A DNA stretch of 64,000 nucleotides from Bacteroidota bacterium (GTDB lineage Bacteria > Bacteroidota > Bacteroidia > Flavobacteriales > Weeksellaceae): NCBI GenBank assembly GCA_023399595.1, contig JAEWOR010000045.1:17985-81984 (forward strand), given 5' to 3'. This document shows positions 44,027 to 54,235 of this stretch, one piece after another. The notes under the pieces are model-generated. The model was not told the DNA's origin, searched no databases, and saw nothing but the letters and a program-made list of their open reading frames with translations. A program made the translations under genes and the position numbers. The number at the start of each line of letters is the position of its first letter. Within the stretch, counting starts at the first letter, position 1.

Positions 44027-44113
44027 AATTTGTGAAATATTCCTTCCACAAATCGAACAGCTTTAATTGTACAAAATGCTTTATTTAAGTTTAATTAATT
44101 TATTAAAAATCAA

Positions 44114-45496
44114 TTAAATAAAGCTCTTAATTTTCTCGATGATTCTATCCCCTAATTCATCAGCTTCTTGCTGAGATTTTGCTTCTGTATAAATTCTAAT
44201 AATAGGTTCTGTATTCGATTTTCTAAGGTGAACCCAATTATCTGCAAAATCTATTTTCACTCCATCTACAGTAGAAACCTCTTCATTTTGATACTCTTTT
44301 TCCATATTAGTTAAAAGATCATCCACATTAATTTCTGGAGTAAGCTCCATTTTCTTTTTTCCCATAAAATAAGCGGGATAAGAAGCTTTTAATTCGGAAA
44401 CTGTTTTATTTTCTTTAGCTAAATACGTCAAAAACAAAGCCACTCCTACTAAAGAATCTCTTCCGTAATGTAAATCTGGATAAATAATTCCACCATTGCC
44501 TTCACCGCCAATCACAGCATTTTTTTCTTTCATTAGCGTCACCACATTCACCTCTCCTACTGCACTTGCAAAATATTCAGAATTATGGTTTTGAGCAATA
44601 TCCCTTAAAGCTCTACTCGAAGACAAATTAGAAACTGCTACTCCATTTTTATTCTTCAATAAATAATCTGCAACCGCTACCAAAGTATACTCTTCACCAA
44701 ACATATCGCCCTTTTCATCAATTAATGCTAATCTATCCACATCTGGATCCACCACAACTCCGAAATCTGCTTTTTCCTTTTTCACCAACTCACAAATATC
44801 TCCCAAATGTTCTTTTAGAGGCTCTGGATTGTGCGGGAATTGTCCGTTGGGCTCACAATATAGCTTTACGGTTTCACAACCTAATTTATCTAATAACATT
44901 GGGATTGCAATTCCCCCAGTTGAATTTACAGCATCCACAACCACCTTAAAGTTTTTAGTTTTTATAGCTTCTGCATCCACCATTGGTAGATCTAAAATCT
45001 TTTGAATATGAATATCAAAAGCATCATCTCTGGTTTCGTATTTCCCTAAATCATCCACTTCAGCATAATTAAAATCTTCACTTTCTGCCAATGCTAAAAC
45101 CTCAGCTCCGTTTTCACCAGTAATAAATTCTCCTTTTTCATTAAGAAGTTTTAGGGCATTCCATTGTTTTGGATTATGAGATGCGGTAAGAATAATTCCT
45201 CCATCTGCATTCAACTCAGGAACCATTACTTCTACAGTTGGTGTTGTAGAAAGGCCTAAATCTATCACATTAATTCCCAAACCCTGAAGTGTAGCACTTA
45301 CCAATGTAGAAACCATTTCTCCCGAAATTCGAGCATCTCTACCAATAACTAAGTTTATATTTTTTTTATTTTTAGAATTCTGTAACCATGTTCCGAAAGC
45401 GGAAGCGAATTTTACAACATCTAGAGGTGTAAGGTTATCTCCTACTTTTCCTCCAATTGTCCCCCGAATTCCAGAAATTGATTTTATTAATGACAT
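44114..45496 (-). CDS. glmM: Phosphoglucosamine mutase
   Basis: A 460-residue alpha-D-phosphohexomutase. The active Ser is in LTASHNPKQWNALK, metal loop DPDVDRLAL, sugar loop GGEGNGGIIYPDLHYGRDS, phosphate loop RKSNTEPIIRIYTEA. The Glu-Gly-Asn-Gly sugar loop and flavobacterial context favour GlmM (glucosamine-6-P to glucosamine-1-P for wall synthesis). A possible -7 box (TAATTTTG, 45532..45525) lies upstream. Confidence 0.9.
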   Translation of the reverse strand: MSLIKSISGIRGTIGGKVGDNLTPLDVVKFASAFGTWLQNSKNKKNINLVIGRDARISGEMVSTLVSATLQGLGINVIDLGLSTTPTVEVMVPELNADGGIILTASHNPKQWNALKLLNEKGEFITGENGAEVLALAESEDFNYAEVDDLGKYETRDDAFDIHIQKILDLPMVDAEAIKTKNFKVVVDAVNSTGGIAIPMLLDKLGCETVKLYCEPNGQFPHNPEPLKEHLGDICELVKKEKADFGVVVDPDVDRLALIDEKGDMFGEEYTLVAVADYLLKNKNGVAVSNLSSSRALRDIAQNHNSEYFASAVGEVNVVTLMKEKNAVIGGEGNGGIIYPDLHYGRDSLVGVALFLTYLAKENKTVSELKASYPAYFMGKKKMELTPEINVDDLLTNMEKEYQNEEVSTVDGVKIDFADNWVHLRKSNTEPIIRIYTEAKSQQEADELGDRIIEKIKSFI

Positions 45497-45597
45497 ATAA
45501 AAATGTGTATTTTTTATTATGTTGCAAAATTACTAATAAAAAATTTGGTATTCCTTTCAAGTTATCCACTAGAAGTTAAATATATATTAAAAAACAA

Positions 45598-45619
45598 AGC
45601 CCGGTAAAAAACCGAGCCT
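45598..45619 (-). terminator. Terminator after outer-membrane protein gene
   Basis: On the minus strand GGCTCGGT-TTTTT-ACCGGGCT followed by TTGTTTTTT, about 40 bp after the stop. Confidence 0.75.
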
Positions 45620-45655
45620 GTTGTATAAAGAATTAATTATTATTTCTTTTTTATA

Positions 45656-46510
45656 TTAAAAACGATATTTAACTCCAACATTCAAACCTACACTTGAAAA
45701 AGGAGCAGAAAACTTAAGCTCTTTTCTTGGTTGTGTATTAGGTGTATTTACATTGTCATTAGTATCAACAAAAATAATTTCTCTTTCATCAGTATCTAAA
45801 GTAGACAATCTATCTTGTCCGTCTCTATTATATCTGGTTACTTTTCCTTTATCAGGAGAATAATTTAAACCAGTTGCTAAAACCTCCCCAAAAAGAGACA
45901 TTTGATTATTCAATGCATAATCAATACCTAAAGCACCATGAAAGCCAACTGCTGTTCCTCCATTATACTCTTCATACCAATCATAAGAATAATTAAATTC
46001 AGGTTCTCTTTCTTCATACTCTGAAGTAATTTTTGAACCTACACCTACAACGACACCTACTTTAGCATAAGGTTTTAAGTTACCAGTTCCAGCTCTAAAA
46101 ACCACTGCTGGTTTAAACTGAATCATTTTACCAGAAAGACGAAGTTGCTCACTATACCCAGGATAATCAGCATCTCTATTATTGAACTTATTATCACTTC
46201 CTAATAAATAATCAACACCTAATTCTGCACCAAGGTTAGATGTAAACATATAACCAATGTTCAATCCAAAATTAGCACCTTTACCCAAAGAAAATGGCAC
46301 AACTGTATCTGGATCTGGCCCAGATTGATAAACTGTTTCGTAAGCCCCTAAATATGGACTTCCTTTTGAGTTGATCCCAAAGTTATACCCTCCATGTACA
46401 CCCACATAGAAACCCGTTCCTGAAGGAGGCGCTATAGGCTGTTGAATTTGTGCATTAGCAGTAAATGCCAATCCCGAGACCATTAATGCTGTCAAAATAC
46501 TTTTTTTCAT
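45656..46510 (-). CDS. Outer-membrane beta-barrel protein
   Basis: A 284-residue protein with signal peptide MKKSILTALMVSGLAFTANAQ and Gly/Tyr-rich alternating strands (FYVGVHGGYNFGI, FGLNIGYMF, GAELGVDYLLG) ending in GLNVGVKYRF with a terminal Phe, as in small OmpA/OmpW-type barrels. Ligand unknown. Confidence 0.9.
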   Translation of the reverse strand: MKKSILTALMVSGLAFTANAQIQQPIAPPSGTGFYVGVHGGYNFGINSKGSPYLGAYETVYQSGPDPDTVVPFSLGKGANFGLNIGYMFTSNLGAELGVDYLLGSDNKFNNRDADYPGYSEQLRLSGKMIQFKPAVVFRAGTGNLKPYAKVGVVVGVGSKITSEYEEREPEFNYSYDWYEEYNGGTAVGFHGALGIDYALNNQMSLFGEVLATGLNYSPDKGKVTRYNRDGQDRLSTLDTDEREIIFVDTNDNVNTPNTQPRKELKFSAPFSSVGLNVGVKYRF

Positions 46511-46585
46511 GTTTTCGATAATTTTTTAATGTTTTGTTATTAAACCCCAAAAGTATTAAAATATTATGTCACGACTTAAAAAAAA

Positions 46586-46735
46586 TTAGCTACATCCACA
46601 ATCTTTATTGCAATGTGTTCTTTTAGAAGAGAATTTTTTTGGTGAAAAATTTTTCTTAATAAACCTATATATGGTATAACAAACTCCTAAAAATAAGACG
46701 CCAAGAACAATATACTGAAATGTTAATGAATCCAT
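46586..46735 (-). CDS. FeoB-associated Cys-rich membrane protein
   Basis: A 49-residue protein: one transmembrane helix (FQYIVLGVLFLGVCYTIYRF), then a basic stretch and a Cys-rich end HCNKDCGCS. This layout matches the small Cys-rich protein that follows feoB in many bacteria (FeoC-like place). It starts 11 bp after feoB and may handle iron or redox at the FeoB pore. Confidence 0.85.
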   Translation of the reverse strand: MDSLTFQYIVLGVLFLGVCYTIYRFIKKNFSPKKFSSKRTHCNKDCGCS

Positions 46736-46746
46736 GATTTATTAAA

Positions 46747-48783
46747 TTAACTTAATAATTGATATGCCATAAATGATGCCAAAATTGCCAAGCCCGTCAT
46801 TCCAATAACCTGAAACAATGTCCATTTTAAGGATTGAGTTTCTCTGTAAACAATAGCTATTGTAGAAATGCATTGCATAGCAAACGCATAAAACAGTAAA
46901 ACTGAAATCCCTGTGGCAAAACTAAATACTTTATCCCCGTTGGGTTTAACGTCATTTCTCATTTTTTCCATTACTGAAGTTTCATCAGCATCATCAGACA
47001 AACTGTATAAAGTAGACATGGTCCCAACGAAAACTTCTCTAGCGGCAAAACTGGTTAGAATTCCTATTCCCATTTTCCAATCGTATCCTAGAGGAGAAAT
47101 TATAGGCTCTATTTGATGCCCCACTTTTCCTAAGTAAGAATTTTCTAGTTTAACATCTGTATCTACCATTTTGTTAGATGATGTAGAAGGACCGAAATAA
47201 CTTAATGTCCAAATAATAATACTTACTACAAAAATTACGCTTCCTGCGCGGTAAATAAATTCCCAAACTTTACTTAATGCCATTTTAAAATCATATCCAA
47301 AAAGAGGAACCTTATAACTAGGCAAATCCATTACGAGGTAAGATTTTGCTTTTTCTTTAATGATATTTTTCAAAATAAATGACGCAAATAAGGCCATAAA
47401 AAAACCTAATAGATACATTGCCGTTAAAGCCAATGCTTTGTAACCAATTCCAAAAAAATACTCATTAGGAATTACCAATCCTATGATAATGCTATAAACA
47501 GGAAGTCTAGCGGAGCAAGTCATAAAAGGAGTTACCAAAATGGTAATTAATCTTTCTTTTACATTTTCAATATTTCTTGTCGCCATAATTGCAGGAATTG
47601 CACAGGCCGTTCCAGAAACTAATGGAATAATACTTTTACCGTTTAACCCAAAAGGTTTTAGAAATCTATCCATTAAGAAAATCACTCTCGCCATATAACC
47701 AGAATCTTCTAACAGATAAAGGAAATACATCAAAATACCAATTTGAGGAGCGAACACCGCAATTCCTCCCACCCCAGGAATAATTCCATCTGTAATTAAA
47801 CTGGAAAGAGGGCCTTCAGGAAGATGTTCTTTAGTAATACTGGAAAGCCACGCAAAAGAATCTTCAATCCAAGTCATTGGAAATTCGGCTAAATAAAAAA
47901 CACATTGGAAAATGCTGAGTAAAACCAAAATAAAAATAACATATCCCCAAACTTTATGCACCAAAAACTTATCTATTTTGTCGGTAACAAGCTCTCTAAA
48001 CATAGGTGTTTTGGTGAGAATTTTTGGAATTATTTCATCGATATTTTGATAACGTCTTACGGTTTCCTGCGCTTGTAATCTTCTTGGAACAATGCACTTA
48101 GTATCACTTTCTAAAAGTAAATCTTTAATAGAAGACAATTTATTTAAAGAAGATTCTGACGCTAGTAAAGTCCAAACTTTATATTCATTTTTCTCCGTAG
48201 AAGATTCTAAAACTCTACGAATAATCTCTTTTTGTTCAGTAGGAATGTTGAAGGATATTGTATCGGAAACAGAAAATTCATTTTTAAAAATAGCTTCTCT
48301 TATTTCATCAATTCCTTTATGATGTTTGGCTTCAGTTTCAATTACTTTTACGTTCAGTAACTCACCTAGTTTTTGGATATCTATTTTAATTCCTTTTTTT
48401 GTGGCCAAATCCATCTGATTCACCACTAACAAAATAGGAATTCCAAGATCTTGAATTTGCTCAAAAAGCAAAAGACCTCTCTTTAAACTTAAAGCTTCTA
48501 AAATATAAACAACGCCTGCATAATTCTCCTTTTCTCCGACAAGATATTTACTGAAAATAGCTTCGTCTTCAGACGCAGGATAAATACTGTAAGCTCCTGG
48601 CAAATCTATAACTTCAACATTTTCGCCATTGTAAATGTACTCACCAGAATGACTTGCTACGGTTACACCAGCATAATTACCTGTTCTTTGTTTTCTGTTG
48701 CAGAGAACATTAAATACGGTGGATTTTCCAACATTGGGATTCCCTACGAGAAGAATTTTTTTTGAGGATGAATTTTTAGTCAT
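46747..48783 (-). CDS. feoB: Ferrous iron transporter FeoB
   Basis: A 678-residue inner-membrane Fe(II) transporter. The N-terminal G domain has GNPNVGKST (G1), DLPGAYSI (G3) and VNQMD (G4); a GDI spacer follows; then the two Gate domains with SGTACAIPAIMATRNI and TSFAAREVFVGTM, around eight helices. Second gene of the feo operon. Confidence 0.96.
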   Translation of the reverse strand: MTKNSSSKKILLVGNPNVGKSTVFNVLCNRKQRTGNYAGVTVASHSGEYIYNGENVEVIDLPGAYSIYPASEDEAIFSKYLVGEKENYAGVVYILEALSLKRGLLLFEQIQDLGIPILLVVNQMDLATKKGIKIDIQKLGELLNVKVIETEAKHHKGIDEIREAIFKNEFSVSDTISFNIPTEQKEIIRRVLESSTEKNEYKVWTLLASESSLNKLSSIKDLLLESDTKCIVPRRLQAQETVRRYQNIDEIIPKILTKTPMFRELVTDKIDKFLVHKVWGYVIFILVLLSIFQCVFYLAEFPMTWIEDSFAWLSSITKEHLPEGPLSSLITDGIIPGVGGIAVFAPQIGILMYFLYLLEDSGYMARVIFLMDRFLKPFGLNGKSIIPLVSGTACAIPAIMATRNIENVKERLITILVTPFMTCSARLPVYSIIIGLVIPNEYFFGIGYKALALTAMYLLGFFMALFASFILKNIIKEKAKSYLVMDLPSYKVPLFGYDFKMALSKVWEFIYRAGSVIFVVSIIIWTLSYFGPSTSSNKMVDTDVKLENSYLGKVGHQIEPIISPLGYDWKMGIGILTSFAAREVFVGTMSTLYSLSDDADETSVMEKMRNDVKPNGDKVFSFATGISVLLFYAFAMQCISTIAIVYRETQSLKWTLFQVIGMTGLAILASFMAYQLLS

Positions 48784-48824
48784 ATTTTCTAACCGCTACT
48801 TTTAATTGTAGGGGTTTGGGAATA

Positions 48825-49073
48825 TTAAACAATAGGTTCTACAATAATAAATCTTGCTTCTTCTTCACGAAGTGCAATTCTGGATTTTTCTTCTCCAAAT
48901 TCTATATACAAAGGTCCTTCGAAAGGGGCTTGAAAAAGTATTTTAAATATGGTATTTGGAAGAAGTCCCATTTCTATTATTTTATTGGGCATTTGAAAGT
49001 GCTCATTGTCATACCCACAAATTCTTCCGGATTTGTTCTTAGGAAAACAGCAAAGCTTGTTAGTATGATTCAA
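48825..49073 (-). CDS. feoA: FeoA domain protein
   Basis: An 82-residue SH3-like FeoA domain (KNKSGRICGYDNEHFQMPNKIIEMGLLPNTIFKILFQAPFEGPLYIEF). It works with FeoB in Fe(II) uptake. First gene of the operon; 41 bp before feoB. Confidence 0.9.
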   Translation of the reverse strand: MNHTNKLCCFPKNKSGRICGYDNEHFQMPNKIIEMGLLPNTIFKILFQAPFEGPLYIEFGEEKSRIALREEEARFIIVEPIV

Positions 49074-49090
49074 GATAAAATTATTTGATG

Positions 49091-49120
49091 CAAATATACG
49101 CTATTTAAATTTAATCTAAA
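49091..49120 (-). promoter_or_regulatory. feo promoter -7 box and candidate iron operator
   Basis: On the minus strand TATATTTG (49098..49091) fits the -7 consensus. Just upstream is TTTAGATTAAATTTAAA (49120..49104), a 17-bp near-palindrome with one mismatched pair, overlapping the region where a repressor would block polymerase. A Fur/DtxR-type operator is plausible but not proved. Confidence 0.5.
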
Positions 49121-49173
49121 TAAGTGCCTTCTATTAATAAACCCATCAAAATCTGATTTGTATCATGAAAAAA

Positions 49174-49207
49174 TTACCCCGAATACTTTTTCAAATATTC
49201 GGGGTAA
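49174..49207 (-). terminator. Terminator after GLPGLI gene
   Basis: TTACCCCGAATA...TATTCGGGGTAA perfect 12-bp stem, 10-base loop, T-rich after it on the minus strand. Confidence 0.88.
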
Positions 49208-49233
49208 AAAATATAATTTAGTTAATAAGAATC

Positions 49234-50118
49234 TTATCGTGCAGTTTTCACTGTAGTTGGAATTTCTATTGGATTATCATTAGCTCCAAAGAAATCTTTA
49301 GCCATTTTCTCTTGTTTTTTCATCATTTCACCAATCGTTACATCTGAACCCGGCATTTTCATAGACATCATTTCTGGGGTAATTTTTGTTCTAAATTCTC
49401 CCATTGGATCAGCTTTAAAAGCATTAAAGGATTTCCAGAATTTCTCTTTGGTTGTAGGTGTAACAGAATTAGATACTCCATATTTTGCGTTAACTTTCTC
49501 TGAGTAGGAAAGTTCTTCATAATTAGGAATGATTTTATTACCATTTAACACCCAAGAATAATCTTTAGCATCATCTTCAATTTTCACTATTAAACCTGGC
49601 AAACCATGGAATTTATATGGTCCATCTTGAAAAGGAAGATCTGTTGTAAACCAAGCCGTCCATTTTCTACCACCAAATTCTGTAGTTGCCTTTTGGGTAT
49701 TGTAGTTGCCTATTTTTTGTTTTTCTGGTAAAATATTCCAATTGAATTTTGAATTGTCATCATATGAGAAAAGATTCATACTAATTCTGTCCACATATTG
49801 TTCATTCATCTCAGGATATATTTTAATAATCTTGTATGAAAACTTAGGCATTCTGATAATTTTAGTAATGTCTTTCCAAGATTTGGTTTTTTCCATTTCT
49901 TCTACTGCAACCTTTATAACAGAGTCTTGTGCAGGAACGGTATAATCCTGATAGATAGATTTTTTAGGAGTAATATCCAAAATAGTCATCACCTTATCAA
50001 CCTTTGTAGAATCCTTCTTAGGTTTGAAAGTTAGCTGATAAAAAAACCTGTTTGCTGTTTCTTGCGAAAAAGACAACGCAAAAAAACCAATTAATAAAAC
50101 AGAAAATATTTTTTTCAT
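49234..50118 (-). CDS. GLPGLI family protein
   Basis: A 294-residue exported protein (signal MKKIFSVLLIGFFALSFSQ) with the family's naming motif FHGLPGLIVKIEDD near residue 180. The family is confined mostly to Bacteroidota and has no proven function. Confidence 0.93.
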   Translation of the reverse strand: MKKIFSVLLIGFFALSFSQETANRFFYQLTFKPKKDSTKVDKVMTILDITPKKSIYQDYTVPAQDSVIKVAVEEMEKTKSWKDITKIIRMPKFSYKIIKIYPEMNEQYVDRISMNLFSYDDNSKFNWNILPEKQKIGNYNTQKATTEFGGRKWTAWFTTDLPFQDGPYKFHGLPGLIVKIEDDAKDYSWVLNGNKIIPNYEELSYSEKVNAKYGVSNSVTPTTKEKFWKSFNAFKADPMGEFRTKITPEMMSMKMPGSDVTIGEMMKKQEKMAKDFFGANDNPIEIPTTVKTAR

Positions 50119-50194
50119 TTTTTCTAATTTATTAATTGGTTGAAATTTATTTCGGTTTGTTACAAACTTCCGAAAATATTTTTAGTGATAAAAA

Positions 50195-51382
50195 TCAGGA
50201 GATCACACCACTTCCTAAAAGCTCATCTTCTTGATACCACGCTGCAAATTGACCTTCAGCAATAGCAGATTGAGGATTTTCAAATTCTATAAACAAACCT
50301 TCTTCAAACTGATAAAGTTTTGCTTTCTCTAATGTTTGTCGGTATCTAATTCTCACCATCGCTTCCATACTTTCACCATCTTTCAGTTGTAAATCTTGAC
50401 GAACCCAATGAACATCAGTATTTTCAATTTTCAAAGCTTTTCTGAACAATCCCGGGAAATTTTTGCCTTCACCTACGAACACGATATTGTTTTTCATGTC
50501 TCGGGAAATAATAAAACAGCTTTCTTTATGTCCTCCAATTCCCAAACCTTTGCTTTGACCGATGGTGAAAAACTGTGCTCCTTGGTGTTTTCCAATTACT
50601 TTACCATCTCCTTTTTTATAGGCTATTTTTTGAGATAAATATTCTAGTTCTTCTAGTTTAGAACTGAAAACAGGTTTTTCTTTTGAAAACTCATGAAAAT
50701 TGGAGAAAATTTCTACAATTTCTCCTTCTTTTGGGGTAAGTTGTTGTTGCAAAAACTGGGGTAAACTTACTTTCCCGATAAAACATAAACCTTGAGAGTC
50801 TTTTTTATCCGCCGTTACCAAACCAATTTCTTTAGCAATTTCTCTTACTTCTGGTTTTGTAAGCTCACCTATTGGGAACAAAGCTTTTGAAAGCTGATCC
50901 TGACTCAACTGACATAGAAAATACGACTGATCTTTATTATTGTCTTTTCCTGCTAAAAGATGATAGGTTTCTTTACCGTTTTCATCGATAGAGGAAGTTA
51001 CTCTTGCATAATGTCCTGTTGCTACTTTTTCGGCGCCTAAAGAAAGTGCAGTTTTCATAAAAACATCAAACTTTACTTCGCGGTTACACAAAACATCAGG
51101 ATTAGGAGTTCTTCCTTTTTCGTATTCTGCAAACATATAATCTACAATGCGTTCTTTGTAAAGCTCACTCATATCGATCACCTGATAAGGAATTCCCAGT
51201 TTTTGAGCGACCATTAAAGCATCATTACTATCCTCAATCCAAGGACATTCATCTTCTAAAGTTACAGAAGCATCATTCCAATTCCTCATAAACAAAGCCA
51301 CAACTTCATGACCTTGTTGCTGTAACAAATAAGCAGCAACGCTGGAATCTACACCTCCTGATAAACCAACAACTATTTTCAT
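50195..51382 (-). CDS. mnmA: tRNA-specific 2-thiouridylase
   Basis: A 395-residue enzyme that thiolates U34 of Lys, Glu and Gln tRNAs. PP-loop LSGGVDSSVA at the N terminus; catalytic Cys in VLCNREVKF and persulfide Cys in SQGLCFIGKV; GHYAR tRNA loop. Normal length. Confidence 0.96.
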   Translation of the reverse strand: MKIVVGLSGGVDSSVAAYLLQQQGHEVVALFMRNWNDASVTLEDECPWIEDSNDALMVAQKLGIPYQVIDMSELYKERIVDYMFAEYEKGRTPNPDVLCNREVKFDVFMKTALSLGAEKVATGHYARVTSSIDENGKETYHLLAGKDNNKDQSYFLCQLSQDQLSKALFPIGELTKPEVREIAKEIGLVTADKKDSQGLCFIGKVSLPQFLQQQLTPKEGEIVEIFSNFHEFSKEKPVFSSKLEELEYLSQKIAYKKGDGKVIGKHQGAQFFTIGQSKGLGIGGHKESCFIISRDMKNNIVFVGEGKNFPGLFRKALKIENTDVHWVRQDLQLKDGESMEAMVRIRYRQTLEKAKLYQFEEGLFIEFENPQSAIAEGQFAAWYQEDELLGSGVIS

Positions 51383-51492
51383 AATTCAATTTGATAAAGG
51401 AAAAAAAAGTATCTTTATCTTAGCGTTTGCAAAATTACAACAAAGTATTTTGAAATAAACACGTTATCATAAACATTGATAAAAACCATAGT

Positions 51493-52023
51493 ATGAAAAA
51501 AATATTTTTATCTATTCTTTTTGGAAGTTCTCTAAGTGCTTTTTCTCAAGTTTCTATTGGTACAAATGCTCCTGCAGAAAACAACAAATGGACTTTTGGA
51601 GGAGGTTTGGGAGTGGGTTTTGGAAGCAACAGTTCTTTTAGTTTTCAGGTTTCTCCGAGGGTGGGTTATAAATTAACCAATGATTTAGAAGTGGGCGCTG
51701 CAGGAAGTGTCTCCTGGCTGACTTCAGATTACTACCGCTCTACCATGTTTGGAATTGGTCCTTTTGCAAATTATTATTTCGCAAGATCTTTTTATGTTTC
51801 TGCTAATCTTCAACATTATTTCTACAATTATAAGGATAGAATTTATGATTATAAATTTAATGGTGAGGAAACAGCATTATATCTTGGTGCAGGTTATATG
51901 CAAAGAATTGCAGGAAATTCTTATATGCAAATTGGTTTAATGTACAATGTTCTTTGGAAAGAAAACTCTAGTATATTTTCAACGGGGTTAATACCAAGTG
52001 TTGGCTTTACGGTAGGTCTTTAA
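51493..52023 (+). CDS. Small outer-membrane beta-barrel protein
   Basis: A 176-residue protein with signal peptide (MKKIFLSILFGSSLSAFSQ) and Gly/aromatic strands (FGGGLGVGFGSNSSFSFQVSPRVGYKL, IGPFANYYFARSFYVSANLQ). Eight-stranded barrel of the OM_channels type probable. It converges with the oxidoreductase gene with 4 bp overlap. Confidence 0.85.
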   Translation: MKKIFLSILFGSSLSAFSQVSIGTNAPAENNKWTFGGGLGVGFGSNSSFSFQVSPRVGYKLTNDLEVGAAGSVSWLTSDYYRSTMFGIGPFANYYFARSFYVSANLQHYFYNYKDRIYDYKFNGEETALYLGAGYMQRIAGNSYMQIGLMYNVLWKENSSIFSTGLIPSVGFTVGL

Positions 52024-52967
52024 GAATAAATTTCTTCTAATAAATTCACCAAAGAAATGCCGTCTTCTAAAACAATAGCGGTATTTTCTTGGTGTTGTAA
52101 ACTTTTAAAAATCTCTTCATACATAAGAGTGAGATTTTTTTCATTAGAACCTTTTTCAATATCAAAATTCTGATGAAGCCCAGAAATATGTTGATACACC
52201 ACTTCATCAAAATACTGTCCCGAAATTTTTATGGTTCCGTGCTCTGCAATGATATTCAAAGAGGTTTCTTGATTTTTTTCGAAAACAGCAGTGGAAAAAT
52301 TCAAGATGGTTTTTGCGCCGTTTTCACTTTTTAAAATAACAATTGCCGTATCCTCAATTTCAGAAATATCATAATTTCTAAAACTTGATAAATCTTTGAA
52401 CATGACTTCTTGTTTTTCATTGAAAAAGTAAGTGAGAAGATCCACTAAATGTGAAAATTGGGTGTATAAAATTCCGCCATCCATTTCTTTTTTCCCTTTC
52501 CAAGAATCTTCTTTATAATATCCTTTTCCACGATTCCAAAACGCATTAATTTGAATATTGTATATTTTACCAAGACTTTTGTCGGTTAAAGATTTTAAAA
52601 TTTTAGAAACTGGCGAAAAACGATTTTGCATCACCAAAAAAACCTTTGCATTATTTGCTTTTACGGTTTCCTGTAATACAATTGCTTCTTCAGCATGAAA
52701 ACAAAAAGGCTTCTCTATGAGGACATTATAACCGTTTTCCAACAGTTTTTTCGAATGTTGAAAGTGAAGATGATTAGGCGTAGCAACTACCACCAATTCC
52801 GATTGGGGCTGGGCTTCTAAAAAAGCTTCTAAAGACGGATAATAATTGATTTGATCTGACGGATGATGATTATCTACTTCATAAATAGTGCTCACCTCAT
52901 CTAAATCTTCCAATACGGATTTATGTTTTTTGCCCATGAAACCCGTTCCCAAAATCGTAATATCCAT
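52020..52967 (-). CDS. Gfo/Idh/MocA-family oxidoreductase
   Basis: A 315-residue NAD(P)-dependent dehydrogenase. Rossmann start ITILGTGFMGKKHK, cofactor loop VVATPNHLHFQHSKK, catalytic-region EKPFCFHAEEA (conserved EKP), then the C-terminal beta-sheet domain with GGGILYTQFSHLVDLL-like His (read as DGGILYTQFSHLV). Substrate likely a sugar or cyclitol, unknown. Confidence 0.9.
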   Translation of the reverse strand: MDITILGTGFMGKKHKSVLEDLDEVSTIYEVDNHHPSDQINYYPSLEAFLEAQPQSELVVVATPNHLHFQHSKKLLENGYNVLIEKPFCFHAEEAIVLQETVKANNAKVFLVMQNRFSPVSKILKSLTDKSLGKIYNIQINAFWNRGKGYYKEDSWKGKKEMDGGILYTQFSHLVDLLTYFFNEKQEVMFKDLSSFRNYDISEIEDTAIVILKSENGAKTILNFSTAVFEKNQETSLNIIAEHGTIKISGQYFDEVVYQHISGLHQNFDIEKGSNEKNLTLMYEEIFKSLQHQENTAIVLEDGISLVNLLEEIYS

Positions 52968-53091
52968 CTTTATAAAAATCTTTCACAAAAATACTAAAAA
53001 TGATGAGATTTTCACTTTCTATAAAGTAAGAAAACTCTCATCAGAAGTATTATAAATTTTAGAAATTTGTATTTAAGAAACACAAAATGTT

Positions 53092-54133
53092 TTAATCATT
53101 AAAAATTTGATTTTCCTGTTCTTGAACCCTAATAAATGTGGTTCTTTTGGAAAGCTCTTTCAATTCTGAAGCTCCAACATAAGTACAAGTTGAACGAACT
53201 CCTCCCAAAATATCTTTTATAGTATCTGCAACTTTTCCTTTGTAAGGAACTTTTACCGTTTTTCCCTCAGAGGCTCTGTATTCAGCAACCCCTCCTGAAT
53301 GTTTTTCCATGGCAGTTTGAGAGCTCATTCCATAAAACAACTTGAAATTTTTTCCGTTAGATTCCACCATTTCGCCACCACTTTCGTCATGACCAGCCAA
53401 CATTCCACCCAACATCACAAAATCTGCTCCTCCACCAAAGGCTTTTGCCACGTCGCCAGGAACTTTACAACCACCATCGCCAATAATTTGTCCACCCAAA
53501 CCATGAGCGGCATCCGCGCATTCAATAATAGCGGAAAGTTGAGGATAACCAACACCCGTTTTTACTCTTGTAGTGCAAACAGAACCTGGTCCAATTCCAA
53601 CTTTTATAATATCAGCTCCCGCTAAAAGGAGCTCTTCCACCATTTCGCCTGTAACTACATTTCCCGCCATAATTACTTTATCGGGGAAGTTTTCTCTGGC
53701 TTTTTTTTACAAACTCAACAAAATGCTCTGAATATCCATTGGCGACATCAATACATAAAAACTGAATTTTAGGATGGTTTGTGAGAATTTCTTTAATTTT
53801 TCCCTCGTCTTTATGACCTGTTCCGGTGCTTAAAGCAATATATTGATAAATACTGTCGTCTTGTTGATTTAAAAACGCACTCCATTCTTCTACAGAATAA
53901 TGCTTATGAATTGCGGTAATTATTTTATCTTTTGCGAGTTCTACAGCCATTTCAAAAGTTCCTACAGTATCCATATTGGCTGCAATAATGGGAACTCCAC
54001 TCCACTTTTTTTGAGTATGAAGAAAGGTAAATTCTCTTTCTAATTTTACCTCAGAACGAGATTTTAGGGTAGATCTTTTAGGTCTGAACATTACATCTTT
54101 GAAGCCTAATTTTATTTCGTAATCTATTCTCAT
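53092..54133 (-). pseudogene. guaC: GMP reductase, one-base frameshift in an A8 run
   Basis: GMP reductase converts GMP to IMP with NADPH. Two frames make up one gene: 53678..54133 (N-terminal 151 residues, MRIDYEIKLGFKDVMFRPKRS to CIDVANGYSEHFVEFVKK) and 53092..53670 (from MAGNVVTGEMV to the C terminus, with catalytic Cys in GIGPGSVCTTRVKTG). The break is in a run of eight T at 53701..53708. With seven, the frame reads KKARENFPDKVIMAGN and yields 346 residues, the size of known GuaC. Either a real mutation (possibly phase-variable) or a base-calling error. Confidence 0.9.
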
Positions 54134-54183
54134 CGTAGAATTTATATTTAATTAAAATTAGAAAAGTATTTTGGATAAAACAT

Positions 54184-54214
54184 AAAAAACCACCGAATTT
54201 CTTCGATGGTTTTT
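54184..54214 (-). terminator. Terminator after clpC
   Basis: AAAAACCACCGAA...TTCGATGGTTTTT, a stem with one mismatch, between the clpC stop and guaC. Confidence 0.75.
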
Positions 54215-54235
54215 ATCTATTTGTTATTAAAAATA

